This document shows, piece by piece, positions 1 to 6,677 of a stretch of DNA of 35,040 nucleotides. This DNA comes from a virus. A model generated the notes under the pieces. The model saw only the letters and a list, made by a program, of their open reading frames with translations. It did no database searches and had not been told where the DNA came from. Position 1 is the first letter of the stretch. Every line of letters begins with the position of its first letter. Location of the stretch: positions 1-35,040 of IMG/VR virus record IMGVR_UViG_3300025098_000148; one strand, given 5' to 3'. The position numbers and the translations under genes were made by a program.

Positions 1-405
1 GAGACTTTAGTTGGTGGAGATGATGATGACCCTATCCTTATTAAAAAGCTTAGAAACTTTGGCGCTTATCAAGCAAACAGAACTTATAAAGAGATGGTTT
101 TATTTAACCCTTTACCTACACTAGGTGGTTACCAACAAGTATATCAGATGTTAAAATCTCCTATAGCTGCTACACGAACTCTTGGAGAGCTAGGTGAATT
201 ACTTGACCTTACTTTTGGTACTGCATTTGGTCTACTGGTTTATAGTGATAAAGAATTTAATGAAAACAGTAAATATGTATATCAGAACAAACCTAAGAAA
301 GGTATGTGGAAGCTAGAAAAAAACTTCTATGATGTAGTTCCTGTATTATATACTTTACAAAAATGGAAAAACTTTGAAAAACTTGAAAGTTTTTATATTA
401 AATAA
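1..405 (+). CDS. C-terminal end of a large phage protein (partial)
   Basis: The reading frame is open from the first base of the window and ends at the TAA at 403-405, so this is the last 134 residues of a protein that begins outside. An internal ATG at 94 is not a convincing start because the same frame continues upstream with the same composition. The visible part is mixed helical sequence with a hydrophobic central stretch (LLDLTFGTAFGLLVY) and a basic, aromatic C-terminus. I do not recognise the family. Its position ahead of a holin and on the strand of the tail genes suggests a virion or internal protein, but that is inference only. Confidence 0.75.
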   Translation, partial: ETLVGGDDDDPILIKKLRNFGAYQANRTYKEMVLFNPLPTLGGYQQVYQMLKSPIAATRTLGELGELLDLTFGTAFGLLVYSDKEFNENSKYVYQNKPKKGMWKLEKNFYDVVPVLYTLQKWKNFEKLESFYIK

Positions 406-448
406 GACAAATTAACAGGTTAAAATCCTAGGGATGACGGTATAATTG

Positions 449-464
449 TGTATATTATAGTATA
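449..464 (+). promoter_or_regulatory. Promoter-like repeated motif TGTATATTATAGTATA
   Basis: This 16-base element lies 35 bases ahead of the holin start. It matches two further copies at 3998-4014 and 4073-4089, with a one-base length difference in the middle (TGTATATTA, short spacer, then TATA). All three copies read towards + strand genes. It does not fit the Bacteroidota TAnnTTTG form, so it could be a phage-specific late promoter or activator site. Function is inferred from position and recurrence only. Confidence 0.4.
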
Positions 465-498
465 ACCTCCCAAGAATTAAAGTAAATGAGACTAATAA

Positions 499-912
499 AT
501 GACAACTAAATTATTCATAGTGAGCATAACAGCATTTTGTACGTACTTATGTACGTACTTTTTTGATTTATCAATGGAAAACATGGAACAATACTTAGCC
601 GTTTGTTCAGTATTATGGTTGGATGGCATTTTTGGAGTTTGGGCTGGCTGTAAAAGAGAAGGATTTAAAACATATAAAGCGTTAAGAATTACTAGAAACA
701 CCTTTGCGTGGATAGCCATTCTGACCGTTATACTAATGGTAGAAAAAGGATTTACAGGAACAGGCTGGCTATCCGAGGTAGTTGTTGTACCCTTTATGAT
801 ACTACAACTTATTAGTGCTTTAAAAAATGCTTCTATGGCAGGTTTAATAAAGACAGAAGAACTTAATAAAATTTTAGATAGAATTGATAATCATAAAGGA
901 CCTAGAACTTAG
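499..912 (+). CDS. Holin, phage_holin_4 family-like
   Basis: A 137-residue membrane protein. Hydrophobic segments are at about residues 4-22, 32-50, 67-84 and 92-110, followed by a charged C-terminal helix (TEELNKILDRIDNHKG). The pattern LDGIFGVWAGCKREGF, then a hydrophobic span, then a late segment ending in a Leu/Asn-rich turn and a KILDRI helix, matches the layout of family-4 (TcdE-like) holins, which permeabilise the inner membrane so that endolysin reaches the peptidoglycan. The start at 499 follows an AT-rich leader and the promoter-like motif at 449-464. The 3' end overlaps the convergent nrdA stop by 4 bases. A second, unrelated holin-like gene lies at 5965. Assignment is by topology and motif resemblance. 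Confidence 0.65.
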   Translation: MTTKLFIVSITAFCTYLCTYFFDLSMENMEQYLAVCSVLWLDGIFGVWAGCKREGFKTYKALRITRNTFAWIAILTVILMVEKGFTGTGWLSEVVVVPFMILQLISALKNASMAGLIKTEELNKILDRIDNHKGPRT

Positions 913-2534
913 CCTTCACAACTAGAACATTCTAATATATTACGAGCAAAGTCCTGTGCACTACTCTTACTAAACTGATAGTACAAAGTCTTTACACCTT
1001 CTTCCCAAGCATACATATATAGTTTGTTTATATCTTTAGCTGACACAGATGGATCTATCATTAAGTTTAATGACTGTGATTGATCAATATACTTTTGTCT
1101 TTGTGCTGCCTGCAATACAATCTCTTTTGGAGATATCTCAACAAATGATTTAAATACTTCTTTAGTTGGAAAATCTAAATGTTGTACACTACCATCTTTT
1201 TTTAAGATAGACTTCCAAGTCTTATCTGTATTTAGACCATGCTTCTCAAGCTCCTCTTCTAAGAAAGGGTTCTTGTAAATAGTCTTAGACTTAGCAAGAT
1301 CCTTAATAAAGTAGTTAGACTTGATAGGCTCTATACCCATAGATACAGCACCGTGTATAAATGAACTAGACTTAGTAGGAGCAATGGCCATAAGAGTAGT
1401 GTTAGCATACCCTTCTCTAAGAGATGTGTATCCATACTCATTATGTAACTCTCTAGAAGCAATCTCACTTCTGTCTTTAAGTGTTCTGAAGATCTCACTG
1501 TTCAATCCTTTAGCTTGCAATGAGTCAAACTCAAGAAGCTTAGACTGAAACAAAGAGTGGTATCCTAAAACACCAAGTCCAATTGCTCTATGCTTCTCAG
1601 CAAAGTTAAACGCTCTCTTCATACCCGGCATAGTCTCAGACTTTATAATGAATTCATCCATTACTGCATTTAAGAAATATACATATGTTTCAATTGCGTC
1701 AGTTTCTTTTATCTGATCCCAGTGCAACAGGTTGATAGAACCAAGGCAACATACAAAAGAGTTATAACTATCTGTAGGAAGCTGGATCTCTGAGCATAAA
1801 TTAGATGCTGTAATATCCATCCCAAGTTCTTTGTAAGGAGAATTGTTATTAGAATTATCTTTAAACATAATATAAGGAAATCCAAACTCACTTCTGTTCT
1901 GAATAATCTTAGCCCATACTTTACGTTTATCTTTGTCTCCTTCTTTCATCTCAGTCATCCATTGATCAGTAACTGTAACACCATACTGTAAATTTTGTAT
2001 AGGATTACCCTCTGTACCAATATCCAAGAACTCTAGGATGTCTGCATGCTCAACTGGTAGGTATACTGCACAAGCACCACGTCTGGCCTCAGACTGCTTA
2101 CATACATCTACTACAGTATCATATATCTTAGCGTAGTGCACTGGACCATCAGCAAAGCCACCTGTAGATATTTCAGTTCCTCTTGCCCTAATGTTGCCAA
2201 TAAAAGCACTTGTACCTCCCCCATATTTACTCATCATTCCAATTTCACGGCCTGCATTTAATATGCTATCTAAGTTATCATCAACGTTAGATCCATAACA
2301 GCTTATAGGTAAACCTTTTTGTTTACCAAAGTTAATCCATACAGGAGTAGACAAAGAGTAAAACCCTCTTGCCATGTAGTCCTCAAACTTTTCTGCAAAA
2401 CCTTTTATATTCAAATACTTTTCCGCTTTAATAGCAATGTCTTTGATTCTTTGCTCAGGGGATTCTGATATATATCCCCTTGATAAAAATGTACGGCTAT
2501 CTTTATTAAGCCAATAGTATTTATTGTATTCCAT
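909..2534 (-). CDS. nrdA: Ribonucleoside-diphosphate reductase, class I large (alpha) subunit
   Basis: Reduces ribonucleotides to deoxyribonucleotides for phage DNA synthesis, working with the beta subunit encoded upstream at 2696. Catalytic landmarks are visible: Cys79 in PISCYGS, the NLCSEI triad at 245-250 (Asn245, radical Cys247, Glu249), a resolving cysteine at 262/263 in FVCCLGSINL, and the YY pair in KTLYYQFSK near the C-terminus. The tail carries ECSSCEG (Cys536/Cys539), the pair re-reduced by thioredoxin or glutaredoxin. At 541 residues it is much shorter than cellular NrdA (about 760), and the N-terminus starts directly at the catalytic barrel, so the ATP-cone allosteric domain is missing. 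It is transcribed against the flanking late genes. Confidence 0.95.
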   Translation of the reverse strand: MEYNKYYWLNKDSRTFLSRGYISESPEQRIKDIAIKAEKYLNIKGFAEKFEDYMARGFYSLSTPVWINFGKQKGLPISCYGSNVDDNLDSILNAGREIGMMSKYGGGTSAFIGNIRARGTEISTGGFADGPVHYAKIYDTVVDVCKQSEARRGACAVYLPVEHADILEFLDIGTEGNPIQNLQYGVTVTDQWMTEMKEGDKDKRKVWAKIIQNRSEFGFPYIMFKDNSNNNSPYKELGMDITASNLCSEIQLPTDSYNSFVCCLGSINLLHWDQIKETDAIETYVYFLNAVMDEFIIKSETMPGMKRAFNFAEKHRAIGLGVLGYHSLFQSKLLEFDSLQAKGLNSEIFRTLKDRSEIASRELHNEYGYTSLREGYANTTLMAIAPTKSSSFIHGAVSMGIEPIKSNYFIKDLAKSKTIYKNPFLEEELEKHGLNTDKTWKSILKKDGSVQHLDFPTKEVFKSFVEISPKEIVLQAAQRQKYIDQSQSLNLMIDPSVSAKDINKLYMYAWEEGVKTLYYQFSKSSAQDFARNILECSSCEG

Positions 2535-2544
2535 GCTGGTTTGT

Positions 2545-2685
2545 TTAAATTGTTCTGTTTCTTCTTTTGTTGTCCCACTGGACCTTTTTAGATCTACCCA
2601 ACATCATAAATTTAGAAACTCTTTGATTGAAGTTTCCTCTTTCTGTATTTAGTTGGGTATTACCTGTTGTTTGTTCTGAATTCAT
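2545..2685 (-). CDS. Small basic protein between nrdB and nrdA (46 aa)
   Basis: An ATG at 2683-2685 opens a 46-codon frame ending in TAA at 2545-2547, filling most of the 161-base gap between nrdB and nrdA in the same direction. The start lies 10 bases beyond the nrdB stop and the end 10 bases before the nrdA start, the spacing expected of a genuine operon gene. The product is hydrophilic and basic (GRSKKVQWDNKRRNRT) and has no recognisable domain. It is in a different frame from nrdA, and a stop codon in the nrdA frame lies within it, so it is not a simple N-terminal extension of nrdA. No function can be proposed. Confidence 0.45.
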   Translation of the reverse strand: MNSEQTTGNTQLNTERGNFNQRVSKFMMLGRSKKVQWDNKRRNRTI

Positions 2686-2695
2686 TATTTAATTA

Positions 2696-3676
2696 TTAAA
2701 ATAGATCATCAACTGTGATGCTCTTGCTTTTCTTATTATAGTCAACACTCTTTTTGTAAAAGAAGTCTCCCTCTTTAGTACCAGTGATCTCTATATCAAA
2801 CCATTCTACTGCTTTTAATATTTCTTGATCTACTTCAAAGATTGGTTTCATACCTATCTTTTCTAGAGAGTTGTTGAATCTATTTTTTATAAAGTGTTGT
2901 ATTGTATTCTGTGGTAAGAAGCTAAGTTCTCCTTTCTCAAAGATCCAATCAAGTATACCGCACTCTGCTCTATATGCTTTTCTACATGCTGAATCTATTA
3001 GATCTTCAAACTCCTGATCAAACCATTCTGGATTTTCTCTTTTGATTATATTAATAATCTCAGCACCAAAGTTTCCGTGTATCTCTTCTTCTTTACTAGT
3101 AGCTTCAACAACATTAGATATGCCTTTAAGCACATTCTTTTCTTTGTTAAAGCTCATCATAATTAAGAACTGACTAAACAAGCTTACGTGTTCTATAAAC
3201 AAAGAGAATAGCAATACAGACTTAGTATACATTTTATTGTCTCTAGAGCGTGTACCATCTAGGTACTTCTTTAAGTACTTAAGTCTACCTTCTATTGCAG
3301 GCACCTCAACTACTGATTGAAATTCTTTTTCTAATCCTAGTATTCTAAGCAGCCTGGCGTAAGCATCTTTATGTCTAACTTCTGACTCAGCAAAAGTAAA
3401 TCCTACATCACCTACTTCTGTGATAGGCATTCTCTTATATAGATCTCCCCAAAAGGTTTTTACATTTACTTCTATTTGCGCAATTGCAAGCATTGTCTTT
3501 TTAATGACATCTTTTTCTTCATTTGATATAGTGACTTTAAAGTCTTGTATGTCTTCTGTAAAGTTGAATTCTGTATCAATCCAGTACGAGTGCCTAATTG
3601 CATCTTTGTATGCTAGTAGTTGTGGATATTCATAAGGCAATATGTTTACTCTGGGTTTAAAGATGTCTTTGTTCAT
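2696..3676 (-). CDS. nrdB: Ribonucleoside-diphosphate reductase, class I small (beta) subunit
   Basis: Houses the di-metal/tyrosyl-radical cofactor that activates NrdA. The ferritin-like helices carry the expected ligands: Glu in QIEVNVKTFW, the ExxH of ESEVRHKDAYARLL with Tyr four residues after His (the radical tyrosine position), Glu in LFIEHVSLFSQF, and the second ExxH in KEEEIHGNFG. Length (326) fits the family (about 320-375). A radical tyrosine is present, so this is not the Tyr-less class Ic type. It precedes the 46-codon ORF and nrdA in the same operon. A terminator-like hairpin lies upstream, between it and the 62-residue gene. Confidence 0.95.
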   Translation of the reverse strand: MNKDIFKPRVNILPYEYPQLLAYKDAIRHSYWIDTEFNFTEDIQDFKVTISNEEKDVIKKTMLAIAQIEVNVKTFWGDLYKRMPITEVGDVGFTFAESEVRHKDAYARLLRILGLEKEFQSVVEVPAIEGRLKYLKKYLDGTRSRDNKMYTKSVLLFSLFIEHVSLFSQFLIMMSFNKEKNVLKGISNVVEATSKEEEIHGNFGAEIINIIKRENPEWFDQEFEDLIDSACRKAYRAECGILDWIFEKGELSFLPQNTIQHFIKNRFNNSLEKIGMKPIFEVDQEILKAVEWFDIEITGTKEGDFFYKKSVDYNKKSKSITVDDLF

Positions 3677-3695
3677 TGTATAATTTATTAAGGAT

Positions 3696-3730
3696 TAAAA
3701 AGCCGCACCCCTCTTTGGAAGAATGCAGCT
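3696..3730 (-). terminator. Terminator-like hairpin ahead of nrdB
   Basis: On the - strand AGCTGCA (3730-3724) pairs with TGCGGCT (3707-3701) with one G-U wobble. Further pairing inside the loop (TTCC with GGGG) is possible, and a run of five T follows. It stands out as G/C-rich in an AT-rich gap. It lies between the 62-residue gene and nrdB, so it may partly terminate the leader transcript and set nrdAB dosage rather than mark an operon end. Confidence 0.5.
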
Positions 3731-3775
3731 GTCAGATAGATATAATTTAAAAAAAAATTATCTTATATGAAAGGA

Positions 3776-3964
3776 TTATAACCTAATATTCACAAAAGAT
3801 AATGTTAAAAATATAAGACCTATCTCTAAACCGTTGACCCAACGGTATTTATCATCATCACATAAAACTTCACAGTTTACAGTTTTAAAACCAAGTAGTG
3901 TTTCTGTTGGTAAAAACTCAATGTTAAATCTATTCTTAAATACTAAAGGATTTACTTTACTCAT
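3776..3964 (-). CDS. Small C-terminally hydrophobic protein (62 aa)
   Basis: First gene of the leftward nrd transcription unit. The N-terminal two-thirds is soluble (NRFNIEFLPTETLLGFKTVN, then an acidic CDDDKY), and the last 18 residues (GLEIGLIFLTLSFVNIRL) could form one membrane segment. No family is recognised. It lies about 70 bases downstream of a Bacteroidota-type promoter and about 100 bases ahead of nrdB, with a terminator-like hairpin in the gap, so it may be expressed more strongly than nrdAB. Coding status is supported by strand, position and start context rather than homology. Confidence 0.5.
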   Translation of the reverse strand: MSKVNPLVFKNRFNIEFLPTETLLGFKTVNCEVLCDDDKYRWVNGLEIGLIFLTLSFVNIRL

Positions 3965-3997
3965 AAAATATTAATTAAAGGTTTTTGTCAGAATTTT

Positions 3998-4014
3998 TGT
4001 ATATTACTTATATA
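3998..4014 (+). promoter_or_regulatory. Promoter-like repeated motif, copy 2
   Basis: TGTATATTACTTATATA, preceded by TTT, repeats the element seen at 449-464 and 4073-4089 in the same orientation. It lies 95 bases ahead of the first + gene of the tail block. Two copies in one intergenic region suggest tandem promoters or a paired binding site. No experimental support. Confidence 0.35.
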
Positions 4015-4018
4015 GTTA

Positions 4019-4069
4019 TCTACCTGACTGTAGACAAATATACCAATATATTTGATTAGGTTAATCAAA
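4019..4069. repeat. Three consecutive inverted repeats in the divergent control region
   Basis: Three perfect inverted repeats follow or share bases with one another: TCTAC/GTAGA (4019-4023 with 4030-4034), CAAATATA/TATATTTG (4035-4042 with 4047-4054, 4-base spacer CCAA) and TTTGATTA/TAATCAAA (4051-4058 with 4062-4069, 3-base spacer). The second and third share TTTG, so alternative pairings are possible. They sit exactly where the leftward nrd promoter lies, so they could be operators for a dimeric regulator or simply symmetric promoter elements. Confidence 0.55.
4035..4069 (-). promoter_or_regulatory. Bacteroidota-type promoter for the leftward nrd operon
   Basis: On the - strand TTTG (4069-4066) is followed after 23 bases by TATATTTG (4042-4035), matching the Bacteroidota -33 TTTG / -7 TAnnTTTG pattern at the long end of the accepted spacing. 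The start codon at 3964 lies about 70 bases downstream. Because of the inverted repeat, a second TATATTTG at 4047-4054 faces the + strand, but it lacks an upstream TTG at suitable distance. Confidence 0.5.
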
Positions 4070-4072
4070 ATT

Positions 4073-4089
4073 TGTATATTATTAGTATA
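4073..4089 (+). promoter_or_regulatory. Promoter-like repeated motif, copy 3
   Basis: TGTATATTATTAGTATA, preceded by TT, lies 20 bases ahead of the ATG at 4110 that opens the tail-fibre block. It is nearly identical to the copy ahead of the holin (449-464). A start site just downstream would give a short leader. This is the best candidate for the promoter of the whole 4110-14039 unit. Confidence 0.4.
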
Positions 4090-4109
4090 GTACTTTAAAA
4101 TTAAATAAG

Positions 4110-4274
4110 ATGATTAAAAAAATACTACATGTGTTATGGACTTTTAGCTTACAAGACTATTGGAAATGGGTTTGGTCAAAAACAGAAGTTGATGAAAAAG
4201 TTATTATAGGTGCTAAAAAAACCAAAAAAAGAACTAAAGCTGTAGTCAAGGCTATTAAAGGAAAAAAGAAATAG
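4110..4274 (+). CDS. Small basic protein, Lys-rich tail (54 aa)
   Basis: The ATG at 4110 opens 54 codons to the TAG at 4272-4274, and the next ATG follows immediately. The N-terminal half is amphipathic and Trp-rich (HVLWTFSLQDYWKWVW) and could associate with membrane or with another virion protein. The second half is almost entirely Lys, Thr, Ala and Val and ends GKKK, suggesting nucleic-acid contact. No family is recognised. It is first in a run of tightly linked small genes leading into the tail fibres, 20 bases after the promoter-like motif. Confidence 0.6.
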   Translation: MIKKILHVLWTFSLQDYWKWVWSKTEVDEKVIIGAKKTKKRTKAVVKAIKGKKK

Positions 4275-4376
4275 ATGAGACAAGTATGTTTATTAATACA
4301 ATGGTTGTCAAGGGGCAAAGTATGCCTGGGACACTGCCGTCAAGGTCTTTGTAAAAAAACTAAAAGTAAAATATAA
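4275..4376 (+). CDS. Tiny Cys-containing basic protein (33 aa)
   Basis: Starts directly after the preceding stop (TAGATG) and ends in TAATG, where the last A is the first base of the next ATG. This packing on both sides is the main evidence for coding. The peptide has four cysteines, three of them grouped (CLGHCRQGLCKK, Cys17, Cys21, Cys26, with His20), which could bind a metal, and a basic end. Function unknown. A chance short frame cannot be excluded. Confidence 0.45.
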   Translation: MRQVCLLIQWLSRGKVCLGHCRQGLCKKTKSKI

Positions 4377-4525
4377 TGGGAGATTGGGAACTAGAGATAG
4401 CGTTTCATTGGCCACATGATAGACTAGCTTTAGGCTGGGAAATAATGAGACCCGATGAATCATATAACTATACTACAGTAAAAGCTTATTTACTTATTTG
4501 CACATTAACGTTAGATGTATCATGA
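4376..4525 (+). CDS. Small acidic, beta-patterned protein (49 aa)
   Basis: Overlaps the previous stop by one base (TAATG) and the following start by four (ATGA). The sequence opens MGDWELEIAFHWPHD, passes GWEIMRPDESYNY and ends in a hydrophobic strand-like stretch (AYLLICTLTLDV). Alternating polar and hydrophobic residues suggest a compact beta sheet. It is acidic, unlike its basic neighbours. No domain is recognised. Overlaps on both sides imply translational coupling with the tail block. Confidence 0.6.
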   Translation: MGDWELEIAFHWPHDRLALGWEIMRPDESYNYTTVKAYLLICTLTLDVS

Positions 4526-4755
4526 AATATAAAAAAAAAGGTGGAGGACTTAATCCTCAAAAAGTAACAAGACAGAAATCAAAACTATTATGTAGAATGG
4601 CTAATGGTGGAGAATCTGCATTAGATAATATTATGCTTAGTTCAATGGAGCAAAAGATGACTAAAGGTGGAGACGCTAAAAGAGTAGTATCAAAAGCTGA
4701 TAGAACTGAAAAATTACAATCTTATAAACGAGGTGGGTGGACTCACTCAGGATAA
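4522..4755 (+). CDS. Lys/Gly-rich small phage protein (77 aa)
   Basis: An in-frame ATG exists at 4498, but the start at 4522 is preferred because it forms an ATGA overlap with the upstream stop and the protein then begins MKYKKKGGGLNPQK, like the Lys/Gly-rich gene at 6445. It contains three Gly-pair/Lys clusters (KKKGGG, MTKGGD, KRGGW) separated by helical stretches. Proteins of this look are frequent near structural genes of marine phages and are presumably small virion or DNA-associated proteins. No catalytic motif is seen and no function can be assigned. Confidence 0.65.
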   Translation: MKYKKKGGGLNPQKVTRQKSKLLCRMANGGESALDNIMLSSMEQKMTKGGDAKRVVSKADRTEKLQSYKRGGWTHSG

Positions 4756-4761
4756 TACCAT

Positions 4762-5955
4762 ATGAACATTTTAACAGACATATTAAGTTTAATAAGACAA
4801 AACAAGTTTTCTAAAGTTGCTGAAAGAGATGATGTTCTTGTACTAGGTAAATGGAATGAACAACCTGATATGACTGGTGTTGCATCTCCTATACCGTATA
4901 AGTCTGTTAAGCTTATTAAAATAAAAGACTTCAAAGTAGAAGGAACTAAATGTGATTATAAAAATACACCGGAAAAACCTTCTGGTGATATTGCTACTAT
5001 ATATCAGAAGACAGAGACTGATCCAATAACAGGAGAGTGTACTGTATATTTCCGTACATTAAAGTCTTTGAGTACAAATTTAACCTTAGCTCAGTCAGCT
5101 GATAATGATTATGTAGAAATAGATACATCAGGAGAACCCAACTTAGCAGCTAATGTAGGTACAGGTTTTGGATTATGGAAAAATAAAGTTGGTGAGACAC
5201 TCAATTTTAAATCTATAATAGCTGGAGATAACATTACTATAGCAGAATCACCTGATCAAATTACTATTAATGCTACAAGCTCAGGCGGTGTAACCTATAC
5301 TTTTTCAAGTTCACCACAATCAACAGGTGGGCCTCAACATGTAAATCTAAATCTTGATGGTTCAGACGGGTCATTAAATAATGTAAAGCTTTTTGCAGGA
5401 TCTAATGTATCAATAACAGATAATGGTTCAAATGAAGTAACAATTTCATCTAGCGGTGGTATGACTTCCTTCAATGTATATGATGAGAACCCAGGTGGAG
5501 CAGGTCCAGGTTTTGCTGTAAGTCAATCAGATAACGTTTTAATGTGGGGACGCAATGGTATAGAAACAATAACCGGTGTTCCTTTAGGATCAACAGCCAA
5601 TCCTAAGTCAATTGCTATGGGATTATCTCATTACTATGAGGCATATGTATCTCAAGTAACTCAGCTAGGTAACGATGCACCTACAGAGAATGTCATTTAT
5701 AATGATACAGGAAGAACTTTATCATGGTCAAGACCTACCGTTGGACGCTACACTGCAACTTGGTCAACATCAGTTGATCCAAGTAAAGTAACTATAAACA
5801 TTGCACAAGTATTTAAAAATCATCCAAACATAGCTAATATTATTGGTGTAACTGGAAATGGTTTTACTATCACTACTAATTCAGCTGAAAACTCAGCTAT
5901 AGCTGATGATAGTATTTTATTTGATACACCATTAGAAATAAGAATATACCCTTAA
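4762..5955 (+). CDS. Tail-fibre-like protein, short paralogue (397 aa)
   Basis: Probable virion appendage or host-recognition protein. The N-terminus (MNILTDILSLIRQNKF) matches in pattern the starts of the proteins at 7271 and 10204, suggesting a shared docking helix. Two beta repeats follow at about residues 155-173 (IIAGDNITIAESPDQITIN) and 197-232 (DGSDGSLNNVKLFAGSN, then NEVTISSSGG), the same unit found in the 7271 protein. The Ser/Thr/Gly/Asn-rich composition, absence of catalytic motifs and a terminal EIRIYP strand resembling EIRLYQ of the 7271 product all fit a trimeric fibre. It is followed after 9 bases by a holin-like gene. Receptor specificity cannot be read from sequence. Confidence 0.7.
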   Translation: MNILTDILSLIRQNKFSKVAERDDVLVLGKWNEQPDMTGVASPIPYKSVKLIKIKDFKVEGTKCDYKNTPEKPSGDIATIYQKTETDPITGECTVYFRTLKSLSTNLTLAQSADNDYVEIDTSGEPNLAANVGTGFGLWKNKVGETLNFKSIIAGDNITIAESPDQITINATSSGGVTYTFSSSPQSTGGPQHVNLNLDGSDGSLNNVKLFAGSNVSITDNGSNEVTISSSGGMTSFNVYDENPGGAGPGFAVSQSDNVLMWGRNGIETITGVPLGSTANPKSIAMGLSHYYEAYVSQVTQLGNDAPTENVIYNDTGRTLSWSRPTVGRYTATWSTSVDPSKVTINIAQVFKNHPNIANIIGVTGNGFTITTNSAENSAIADDSILFDTPLEIRIYP

Positions 5956-5964
5956 ATTAAAGAG

Positions 5965-6432
5965 ATGAGTGATAAAAAACCTAAAAAGAAATTTAAAGAT
6001 ACTAAAGTAGGACAGTTCCTTACAAAGAAAGTTCCTAGTATACTTGGTCTTGCCGGGGAGTTACTTCCTGATGCAGGTGTTTTAGGTATGGTTAAATCTT
6101 TAATAGAAAAAGAACCAGCTTTATCACCAATAGATAAAGAGCATGCATTGAAACTACTTGAACAAGATATGGTTGAAATGCAAGAAGTAAGTAAGCGTTG
6201 GGTCAGTGACATGAGTTCTGATTCTTGGCTAAGTAAAAATACAAGACCAATGACTTTGATATTTTTAACTATATCAATGGTAATATTTATGCTATTAGAC
6301 AGTTCTGATATTGAATTTAAAGTAGACTCAGTGTGGGTTGACTTATTAAAGTCATTATTAATAACAGTTTATGTAGCATACTTTGGCTCAAGGGGAGCTG
6401 AGAAATTTAAAGCAATTAGTAACAAAAATTAA
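5965..6432 (+). CDS. Holin of the 3TM / gene-transfer-agent holin type
   Basis: A 155-residue protein with a basic N-terminus (DKKPKKKFKD), an amphipathic region (ILGLAGELLPDAGVLGMVKS), a charged helix (LLEQDMVEMQEVSKRWVSD) and then DSWLSKNTRPMTLIFL, followed by two clear membrane spans at about residues 93-110 and 124-142. The sequence ...DSWxxxxTRPxxL... before paired membrane helices is the signature of the 3TM holin family (Pfam GTA_holin_3TM / phage_holin_3_7 type). Its position between two fibre genes is unusual for lysis, and a different holin is encoded at 499. It could act as holin, antiholin or pinholin. No endolysin is seen in the window. Confidence 0.65.
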   Translation: MSDKKPKKKFKDTKVGQFLTKKVPSILGLAGELLPDAGVLGMVKSLIEKEPALSPIDKEHALKLLEQDMVEMQEVSKRWVSDMSSDSWLSKNTRPMTLIFLTISMVIFMLLDSSDIEFKVDSVWVDLLKSLLITVYVAYFGSRGAEKFKAISNKN

Positions 6433-6444
6433 AAAATAGAAATT

Positions 6445-6675
6445 ATGCCAAAAAATATGACAGATGCTGGAATAAGCTACAAAAACGGTGGCTCTTCAAA
6501 AAAAGGTGGACAAGCATTATTTAATGCTTTAAAAGCTAAAGGCTATAAACAAAAAGGTGGTGAAGAAACACCAGCTAAAGCAAGAATGACTTCATATGCT
6601 GAAGGTGGAGGACTTATGGGTTATGCAAAAAGAGGTGGCTGTGTTTTATCAGGAATGAATAAAAAAAGAAAATAA
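6445..6675 (+). CDS. Lys/Gly-rich small phage protein (76 aa)
   Basis: Lys, Gly and Ala dominate: KNGGSSKKGGQALFNALKAK, YKQKGGEE, YAEGGGLMGYAKRGG, ending MNKKRK. It resembles the 4522 product in having spaced GG/K clusters, and the two may be diverged paralogues. It is followed after 2 bases by another small basic gene, forming a pair between the holin and the virion beta protein. No enzyme motif is present. Such proteins may coat DNA or fill internal virion space, but that is speculation. Confidence 0.65.
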   Translation: MPKNMTDAGISYKNGGSSKKGGQALFNALKAKGYKQKGGEETPAKARMTSYAEGGGLMGYAKRGGCVLSGMNKKRK

Positions 6676-6677
6676 TC

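Noticed and set aside
406-498. Terminator after the first partial gene (AGGTTA ... TAACCT)
   Set aside because: The 6-bp arms are about 40 bases apart, AT-rich and without a T-tract; the gap is better explained by the promoter-like motif.
539-560. Tandem repeat GTACGTACTT twice
   Set aside because: It is only two 10-base copies separated by AT, encodes CTYLCTYF in the first membrane span of the holin, and needs no other explanation.
2534-2685. Programmed frameshift joining the 46-codon ORF to nrdA
   Set aside because: There is no slippery heptamer or downstream structure at the end of the small ORF, and nrdA is complete for catalysis from its own ATG.
3735-3770. AT-rich hairpin TAATTT/AAATTA as a terminator
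   Set aside because: The stem contains only A and T with a bulge, and no clear U-tract follows it; the GC-core hairpin at 3696-3730 is the convincing one.
4498-4521. Upstream start for the Lys/Gly-rich gene
   Set aside because: It would overlap the preceding gene by 28 bases and add an unrelated segment, whereas the ATG at 4522 gives an ATGA overlap and a typical basic start.
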